Shown: in pieces, positions 7,004 to 12,126 of the stretch
How the letters are laid out: every line of letters starts with the position of its first letter
Position numbering within the stretch: the stretch's first letter is position 1
Assembly (NCBI GenBank): GCA_964517075.1
Contig: CAZFAT010000284.1
Location: 1-14,760 of the forward strand
Reading direction: 5' to 3'
Length of the DNA: 14,760 nucleotides
From: CAZFAT01 sp964517075
Lineage (GTDB): Bacteria; Acidobacteriota; Vicinamibacteria; Vicinamibacterales; SCN-69-37
Program-made: the position numbers and the translations under genes
Notes under the pieces: generated by a model
Seen by the model: only the letters and a program-made list of their open reading frames with translations
The model's database searches: none
Told to the model about the DNA's origin: nothing

Positions 7004-7954
7004 ATGCGTCGATTCATCCTCGTGCTCCTTCTTGCGGCCGCCGCGGCGACGGTCGCGTGCAATCGCAGTTCCAGGACGGACACCGCCGCCGGCAAGCCCG
7101 TCGTCGCGCTCGTGCTCAAGACGCTCAACCATCCGTTCTTCGTCGACATGCAGCGCGGGGCGCAGGACGCCGCCGACCGTCTCGGCGTGCAGCTGCAGGT
7201 GCAGGCCGCCGAGCGCGAGGTCGACGTCGACAAGCAGATGCAGATCATCGAGAACCTGCTGCAGACGGGCATCAGCGTGCTGTGCGTCACGCCGAGCGGA
7301 TCGCGCGAGATCGTGGCGGCGCTCGTGAAGGCGCGCGACGCGAAGGTGCCGATCGTGGTCGTTGACACCCGGGTTGATCCGGACGCGGCGGCGGCCGCGG
7401 CGCTGCAGTGGGAGACGTTCGTCGGCTCGGACAATTACTCGGGCGGCAGGCTCGCCGGTCAACATGCGGTGACGATCAGCGGCGGGAGGGCGCGCGTCGG
7501 CATTCTCGAAGGCGTCCCCGGCCACGAAACCGGCGACTCGCGCGTGCGCGGGTTTCGCGACGCGATCATGGACGCGCCCGGTATCACGGTCGTCGCGTCA
7601 CAGACCGCCAACTTCGAGCGCGAGCAGGGATTCATCGTGTTTCAGAACATGCTGCAGGCCAATCCCGACATGGACCTGCTGTTCGCCGCGAGCGACCTGA
7701 TGGCGCTCGGAGCCATCGAGGCCATCGCCGCCGCCGGCAAGACCGGCAAGCTGCGGGTGATCGGCTTCGACGCGCTCGACGATGCGAAGACAGCGATGGC
7801 CGCGGGCACGATGGACGCGTCGGTGGGGCAGTTTCCCTACGAGATGGGCAAGACCGCCGTCGAAAGCGCGGTGCAGATCCTGAACGGCGAGAAGCCGCCA
7901 GCCGAGATCCTGGTGAAGCTGGAGATGATCACGAAGGACAGCCCCACTCGATGA
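7004..7954 (+). CDS. sugar ABC transporter substrate-binding lipoprotein (RbsB-like)
   Basis: A 316-residue periplasmic-binding-protein type 1 protein. The N-terminus M-R-R-F-I-L-V-L-L-L with A-T-V-A-C (Cys19) is a lipoprotein signal, so the mature protein should be membrane-anchored. The Peripla_BP_4 fold shows at L-N-H-P-F-F-V-D-M-Q-R-G-A, at I-I-E-N-L-L-Q-T-G-I, at I-V-V-V-D-T-R-V-D at the hinge, and at V-I-G-F-D-A-L-D-D-A in the second lobe. It delivers a sugar to the permease. It is the last gene of the kinase-ATPase-permease cluster, five bases after the permease gene, whereas many rbs-type operons place the binding protein elsewhere. Ligand specificity (ribose, xylose, galactose, polyol and others are possible) cannot be decided by eye. 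Confidence 0.93.
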   Translation: MRRFILVLLLAAAAATVACNRSSRTDTAAGKPVVALVLKTLNHPFFVDMQRGAQDAADRLGVQLQVQAAEREVDVDKQMQIIENLLQTGISVLCVTPSGSREIVAALVKARDAKVPIVVVDTRVDPDAAAAAALQWETFVGSDNYSGGRLAGQHAVTISGGRARVGILEGVPGHETGDSRVRGFRDAIMDAPGITVVASQTANFEREQGFIVFQNMLQANPDMDLLFAASDLMALGAIEAIAAAGKTGKLRVIGFDALDDAKTAMAAGTMDASVGQFPYEMGKTAVESAVQILNGEKPPAEILVKLEMITKDSPTR

Positions 7955-8039
7955 AGCGACTCCACGTGGGATTGCCTGGCACCGCCTCGAGGGGTCAGGC
8001 GGGCGGCTGCGCGAGCGCGCCCCGTAGGGCGGACTGCCT

Positions 8040-8054
8040 TGCCGTTGAACGGCA
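8040..8054. repeat. 15-bp perfect palindrome between the importer and the molybdenum hydroxylase
   Basis: TGCCGTT and AACGGCA flank a single central base in the 273-bp gap between the binding-protein stop and the (2Fe-2S) subunit start. There is no following U-run, so it is not a textbook terminator; with a one-base spacer it looks more like an operator for a dimeric regulator of the downstream genes. No other clear signal was found in this gap apart from the ribosome site at 8215-8220. Confidence 0.45.
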
Positions 8055-8214
8055 GAATACCGCGGGCCGGTATGTGGCCGGGGAACTTGAAAATTCGCGT
8101 GGCCGCCGGCCCGCGCGGGTTTACTATCTGAGTCGGGAACTGGGAACGCAGCCCGGCTTGGCCGGCGGTCCGTAGGGACTCGAGCCCGCCGCCCTGCGAC
8201 GCGGACGCCGCGCT

Positions 8215-8220
8215 GGAGGA
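8215..8220 (+). promoter_or_regulatory. strong ribosome binding site of the (2Fe-2S) subunit gene
   Basis: GGAGGA lies seven bases before the ATG at 8228 and is the best Shine-Dalgarno match near any start in the window. It fixes the start of the molybdenum hydroxylase small subunit. Confidence 0.75.
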
Positions 8221-8227
8221 AGCGCAC

Positions 8228-8692
8228 ATGGTCTATTCACTCGTGGTGAATCGGGAGAAGCGCACCGTCGATGTGCCGGAGCGGATGCCGTTGCTCTGGG
8301 TGCTGCGCGACACCCTCGGACTGAAAGGCACCAAGTTCGGGTGCGGCGTTGCGCAGTGCGGCGCCTGTACCGTGCTGCTCGACGGCCAGCCCACGCGGTC
8401 CTGCGTGACGCCGATCTCGGCAGTGGGCACGCGCCCGGTCCTGACCATCGAAAGTCTGCCGCGTGACGGATCGCATCCGTTGCAGCGCGCCTGGATGGAA
8501 CTCGACGTCCCGCAGTGCGGGTATTGCCAGGCGGGTCAGCTCATGGCGGCTTCGGCGCTGCTGACCAGCACGCCCAACCCGACCGACGCACAAATCGACA
8601 CGGCCATGGATGGGCAGGTGTGCCGGTGTGGCACGTATCTGCGGATCAGGGCCGCCATCAAAGCCGCGGCGAATGGCGGAGGGAGGGCGTAG
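8228..8692 (+). CDS. (2Fe-2S)-binding small subunit of a molybdenum hydroxylase (IorA-like)
   Basis: A 154-residue electron-transfer subunit. The N-terminal plant-ferredoxin-like domain carries C39, C44, C47 and C59 (C-x4-C-x2-C-x11-C); the C-terminal helical domain carries C97, C100, C132 and C134 (Q-C-G-Y-C-Q-A-G and V-C-R-C-G-T-Y). These eight cysteines bind the two clusters that pass electrons from the molybdenum centre. There is no signal sequence, which is normal: the protein is carried out by the Tat signal of its partner. The partner gene begins three bases after this stop. Length and motifs fit the isoquinoline 1-oxidoreductase / aldehyde oxidase small-subunit group better than the longer fused xanthine dehydrogenases. 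Confidence 0.94.
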   Translation: MVYSLVVNREKRTVDVPERMPLLWVLRDTLGLKGTKFGCGVAQCGACTVLLDGQPTRSCVTPISAVGTRPVLTIESLPRDGSHPLQRAWMELDVPQCGYCQAGQLMAASALLTSTPNPTDAQIDTAMDGQVCRCGTYLRIRAAIKAAANGGGRA

Positions 8693-8695
8693 GTC

Positions 8696-10930
8696 ATGCA
8701 CGACTTACTGAAGGGCCAGACGCTCGATCGCCGCTCGTTCCTGCAGGTCAGCGCGCTGGCCGGCGGCGGCCTGCTTGTCGGCCTCTACCTGCCGGACGCC
8801 CCGGCCGAGGGGCAGGGTCAGACCGGCGCCTCGCTGGCGCCGAACACCTACATCACCATCCATCCCGACAACACCTTCACCATCGTCGCGAAGAACCCCG
8901 AAACGGGACAGGGGATCAGGACGACGCTCCCGATGATCATCGCCGAAGAGCTCGACATCGACTGGGCGCAGGTGAAGGTGCAGCAGGCCGATCTGGATCC
9001 GAAGTACGGCGGGCAGACGGAGGGCGGCAGCCGCGCGATTCCGAACAACTACCGCGGGATGCGGATCGTGGGCGCCGGCGGACGGCTGCTCATGCTGGCG
9101 GCCGCCGCCGAGCAGTGGAACGTGCCGGCGAGCGAGCTGACCACCGGCAGCGGCGTCGTGACGCACGCCGCGTCGAAGCGCAGCGCCACCTACGGATCGT
9201 TGGCCGCGCGGGCCGCGACACTGCCGGTGCCGACCGAGGCCGCGGCGGAGGCGGCCTTCAAGAACCCGCGCGATTTCAAGATCATCGGTCAGCGGATTCG
9301 CGGCGTCGACAATCTGGACATCGTCACCGGCCGGCCGGCGTTCAGCATCGACATCGCGCCGCCGGGGATGCTGTACGCCGCCCTCGAGAAGTGCCCGGTG
9401 TACGGCGGCCGGGTCGTCAGCGCCAACATCGACGAGGTCAGGAAGCTGCCGGGTGTCCGGCACGTCTTCGTGGTGGAGCCCGCGGGACAGGGGAACAACT
9501 CGCTGGCATCGGGCGTGGCCATCGTCGCCGACAGCTGGTGGCTGGCCAACGACGCGCGGCGCACGCTGCAGGTCACCTGGGATGAGGGCCCGCTCGCGAC
9601 CCAGAGCACCGCGGGCTACGCCGCGCAGGCTCGCGACCTGGCGGCCAGGCTGGCCGATACGGCGCCCGAGCCGGGCGGACGAGGCCGCGCCGCGATCGGT
9701 GACGTCCAGGCCGCGTTCAAGACCGCGGCGCAGGTCATCGAGGCGGAGTACTTCTTCCCGCTGCTCTCGCATGCGCCGCTCGAACCGCAGAATGCCACCG
9801 CGCACTACCATGACGACCGTCTGGAGATCTGGTCGCCCAGCCAGATCCCTTCGACGCAGCATTCCGCGCTTGGGGCGGGCATTCCGCGCGAGAACGTCAC
9901 GATGCACCTGGTGCGGGCGGGCGGCGGATTCGGACGGCGCCTGGTGAGCGAGTACGACATCGAGGTCGGCCGGATCGCCAGACTCGTCACCGAGGCACGC
10001 GCCGCTCAGAAGCTCCCGAGCGTGCCGGTCAAGCTGTTGTGGACGCGCGAAGACGACATGGCGCGCGATCAGTACAGGCCGAGTGGGTTCCACTACTTCA
10101 AGGCCGGACTCGATGCCAACGGCAAGCTCATCGCCTATCGCGATTTCGTGGCCAGCACGTCATCGACCGTGCCGGCCAACGAGTTCCCGCGTGGCTTCGT
10201 CGAGCACGTCTGGGTCACGTCCGCGCCGGTCTCGCCGTTCAACGTACCCACCGGCGCCCTCAGAGCGCCACCCACGAACGGCGTCTCGTTCGTCATGCAG
10301 AGCTTCGTCGACGAAGTGGCCGTGGCCGCCAGGCAGGATCCGCTGCAGTACCGGCTGGACCTGCTGAACAACCCGGCGGGGGGCGGACCGGCGGGCGGTT
10401 TCAACCCGGCGCGCGCGCGCGGGGTGGTCGAGGCCGTCCGCGACATGTCCGACTGGGCGCGTCGCAGCCAGCTCCCGGCTGGGACTGGCAAAGGTGTGGC
10501 GTTCCAGTTTGCCCACTCGGGCTATGTCGCCTACGTCGCCGAAGTGACGGTGGATGCGAGCAAGGCCATGCGGGTCACCCGCGTGTGGTGCGCGGTGGAC
10601 GTCGGCCGGCAGATCGTGAATCCGAGTGTGTGCGAGAACCTGGTGCATGGCGGCTTCATCGAAGCGATGAGCCACATGATGGCCTGGGAGATCACCATCG
10701 ATCGCGGTCGCGTGGCCCAGCGGAACTTCAACCAGTACCAGCCGACGCGCATGTCTCAGGCGCCCCGCGAGATCCACGTCCGGTTCCTTCAGACGGACTT
10801 CGATCCGACGGGACTCGGCGAGCCGTCGCTGCCGCCGGCCATTCCGGCGATCACCAACGCCATCTTTGCCGCGACTGGCGTGCGCATCCGGTCGCTGCCG
10901 CTGGCGCCACAGGGGTATCGCTGGGCGTGA
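8696..10930 (+). CDS. molybdopterin-binding large subunit of a molybdenum hydroxylase (IorB-like), Tat-exported
   Basis: A 744-residue catalytic subunit. L-D-R-R-S-F-L-Q-V at 10-18 followed by A-L-A-G-G-G-L-L-V-G is a twin-arginine signal, as in IorB-type enzymes that work in the periplasm. Further landmarks are G-R-P-A-F-S-I-D-I, R-A-G-G-G-F-G-R-R at 407-415 in the cofactor-binding region, V-D-V-G-R-Q-I-V-N-P late in the protein, and G-L-G-E-P-S-L-P-P near the end, where E709 matches the catalytic Glu of the xanthine oxidase superfamily. The family hydroxylates aldehydes or N-heterocycles using water and passes electrons to the (2Fe-2S) subunit. No cytochrome c subunit, FAD subunit or XdhC-type maturation gene is in the window, so the electron acceptor is not encoded here. 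Substrate unknown; 'isoquinoline' is only the family name. Confidence 0.93.
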   Translation: MHDLLKGQTLDRRSFLQVSALAGGGLLVGLYLPDAPAEGQGQTGASLAPNTYITIHPDNTFTIVAKNPETGQGIRTTLPMIIAEELDIDWAQVKVQQADLDPKYGGQTEGGSRAIPNNYRGMRIVGAGGRLLMLAAAAEQWNVPASELTTGSGVVTHAASKRSATYGSLAARAATLPVPTEAAAEAAFKNPRDFKIIGQRIRGVDNLDIVTGRPAFSIDIAPPGMLYAALEKCPVYGGRVVSANIDEVRKLPGVRHVFVVEPAGQGNNSLASGVAIVADSWWLANDARRTLQVTWDEGPLATQSTAGYAAQARDLAARLADTAPEPGGRGRAAIGDVQAAFKTAAQVIEAEYFFPLLSHAPLEPQNATAHYHDDRLEIWSPSQIPSTQHSALGAGIPRENVTMHLVRAGGGFGRRLVSEYDIEVGRIARLVTEARAAQKLPSVPVKLLWTREDDMARDQYRPSGFHYFKAGLDANGKLIAYRDFVASTSSTVPANEFPRGFVEHVWVTSAPVSPFNVPTGALRAPPTNGVSFVMQSFVDEVAVAARQDPLQYRLDLLNNPAGGGPAGGFNPARARGVVEAVRDMSDWARRSQLPAGTGKGVAFQFAHSGYVAYVAEVTVDASKAMRVTRVWCAVDVGRQIVNPSVCENLVHGGFIEAMSHMMAWEITIDRGRVAQRNFNQYQPTRMSQAPREIHVRFLQTDFDPTGLGEPSLPPAIPAITNAIFAATGVRIRSLPLAPQGYRWA

Positions 10931-10955
10931 ACTGAACACGCGTGTCTGAAGCAAG

Positions 10956-10998
10956 AACGACGTCGGGTGTAGTGTTCAAAACTACACCCGACGTCGTT
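10956..10998 (+). terminator. intrinsic terminator of the molybdenum hydroxylase operon
   Basis: ACGACGTCGGGTGTAGT (10957-10973) and its exact complement (10981-10997) form a perfect stem, extended one A-U pair by 10956/10998, with a seven-base loop (GTTCAAA). Four Ts follow at 10997-11000. It begins 25 bases after the large-subunit stop. It ends only 15 bases before the start of the next gene, so its palindrome could double as an operator for that gene. Confidence 0.85.
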
Positions 10999-11013
10999 TT
11001 CGTTACCGGACGC

Positions 11014-11610
11014 ATGCCCAACAGGACGGCAGCCATCATCGGTGCCCTCGCCCTCACCCTCACGACCGCTGGTTGTGGCCGAACCGGCGCGTCCACGGAT
11101 CGGACCCTCGCCGCGCACGACTTCTCGACGTCGGCCGAAGGATGGCTCATCGCCGGCGACACGGGCGTGGTGGCGCCCGCCTTTCACCCCGACGGTGGTA
11201 GTCCGGGCGGATACATCTCCAACGAGGATGAGGCAGTAGGTGAGACGTGGTACTTCCGCGCTCCTACCCAGGTGCTGGAGCCGCTCGCGCTCGCCGGGCG
11301 CGGGATCCTCCGCTACCGCCTCAAGCAGTCGTCCACCGACGCCGGGTTTGTCGATGACGATGTCGTCATCACGGGACCGGCGGGACGGCTCTCCTACCGG
11401 TTCGGCACCGCGCCGGGCACCGACTGGACCGAGTTCTCCGTGGAGCTCTCGGCGGCGTCCGGCTGGCGCTGGAACTGGAGTCAGCCGGCCACGGCAGCAC
11501 AGATGCGACGCGTGCTCGCGAGGCCGACGAGTCTCGAGATCCGCGGCGAGTACCGCACCGGGGAAGATGTGGGCGGGCTCGACCGCGTCGCCCTGATCGT
11601 TCGTGACTGA
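11014..11610 (+). CDS. laminin-B-domain lipoprotein
   Basis: A 198-residue protein. The ATG at 11014 gives M-P-N-R-T-A-A-I-I-G-A-L-A-L-T-L-T-T-A-G-C, a clean lipoprotein signal with Cys21; a longer in-frame start at 10942 would translate the terminator hairpin and spoil this signal, so it was not chosen. The mature part resembles the laminin B (domain IV) sandwich: D-F-S-T-S-A-E-G-W, G-G-S-P-G-G-Y-I-S-N-E-D-E-A, T-W-Y-F-R-A-P, L-R-Y-R-L-K-Q-S, D-V-V-I-T-G, and R-P-T-S-L-E-I-R-G-E-Y-R-T-G-E-D-V-G-G-L-D-R-V near the C-terminus. Such domains are expected to bind carbohydrate or matrix partners on the cell surface; no catalytic residues are evident. It stands alone between two hairpins, so it is probably its own transcription unit. 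The role is unknown. Confidence 0.8.
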   Translation: MPNRTAAIIGALALTLTTAGCGRTGASTDRTLAAHDFSTSAEGWLIAGDTGVVAPAFHPDGGSPGGYISNEDEAVGETWYFRAPTQVLEPLALAGRGILRYRLKQSSTDAGFVDDDVVITGPAGRLSYRFGTAPGTDWTEFSVELSAASGWRWNWSQPATAAQMRRVLARPTSLEIRGEYRTGEDVGGLDRVALIVRD

Positions 11611-12126
11611 GCCGACGGCCGCCGGCGAACTGAGACGAGTCTCAGTTCGCAGGGTGACGTCTGAGCCGCGAGGCGGCCCGAGGTGCGCAGGACGCCTTGA
11701 TAGGCGCTCACAAGACTGTCGAGGCAGACCCGTGTCTTGGCAGTCGGCCACGCGGACCCTCGTCGGATTGTCGTGCCCGCGGGTGACCTTTGTGCGTAGA
11801 TCCGGCAGAATGATGTCCCCTTTCCCGCGCTCCGGGCTTACCCCTGAGGACGTGTGCCGCGTGGCGAGGAGGCGCCCTCCCATCGTCGCCGAAGCCGCAG
11901 ATGGCCGGACTCGCCGCACCTCTCCAACCGACCGTTCCACAGAATGGCGAGTGATGGTCCCGGCCTCACCGCGTCTGGTACGCACTGTGCTGACGATGGA
12001 CGGTCGCGACACGGCGGCGGCGCCCGCCGCCGAGACGCCTGACGCCCCGCGTCGGATGCCGCGGGGGGCCGGGGCGCGCGGATCGTCGGGCCGCGTGCGG
12101 TGCGCGGCCACCGCCGTTTCAGTCGC
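11611..12126. other. intergenic region upstream of the NRPS-like gene
   Basis: About 515 bp. It begins with the 26-bp palindrome listed separately. A plus-strand open frame spans most of it (to 12130) but its translation is Arg/Pro/Ala-rich, without recognisable domains, and overlaps the previous and next genes; I do not call it. A CGGCGGCGG/CCGCCGCCG stem with a three-base loop lies at 12012-12032 and may be chance in such GC-rich DNA or part of the NRPS leader. No remnant of a condensation domain is visible in any plus frame. Confidence 0.5.
11625..11650. terminator. perfect 26-bp hairpin after the laminin-B lipoprotein gene
   Basis: GCGAACTGAGAC and its exact complement are separated by two bases (GA); in RNA this gives an 11-bp stem with a CGAG loop. 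It starts 14 bases after the lipoprotein stop, the usual terminator position, but no U-tract follows (next bases AGGGTG). It may be a U-less terminator, an RNA-stabilising hairpin, or an operator. Confidence 0.55.

Noticed and set aside
8040..8054. Palindrome read as a terminator of the sugar-import cluster
   Set aside because: The spacer is a single base and no U-run follows, so an operator-like role is more plausible than an intrinsic terminator.
8705..10093. 462-codon open frame on the minus strand
   Set aside because: Shadow of the molybdopterin subunit gene; composition is biased to Arg/Gly/Asp/His and there are no motifs.
10942..11013. Upstream GTG-type start extending the laminin-B lipoprotein by 24 residues
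   Set aside because: The extension would encode the terminator hairpin and place 24 non-hydrophobic residues before a good lipoprotein signal.
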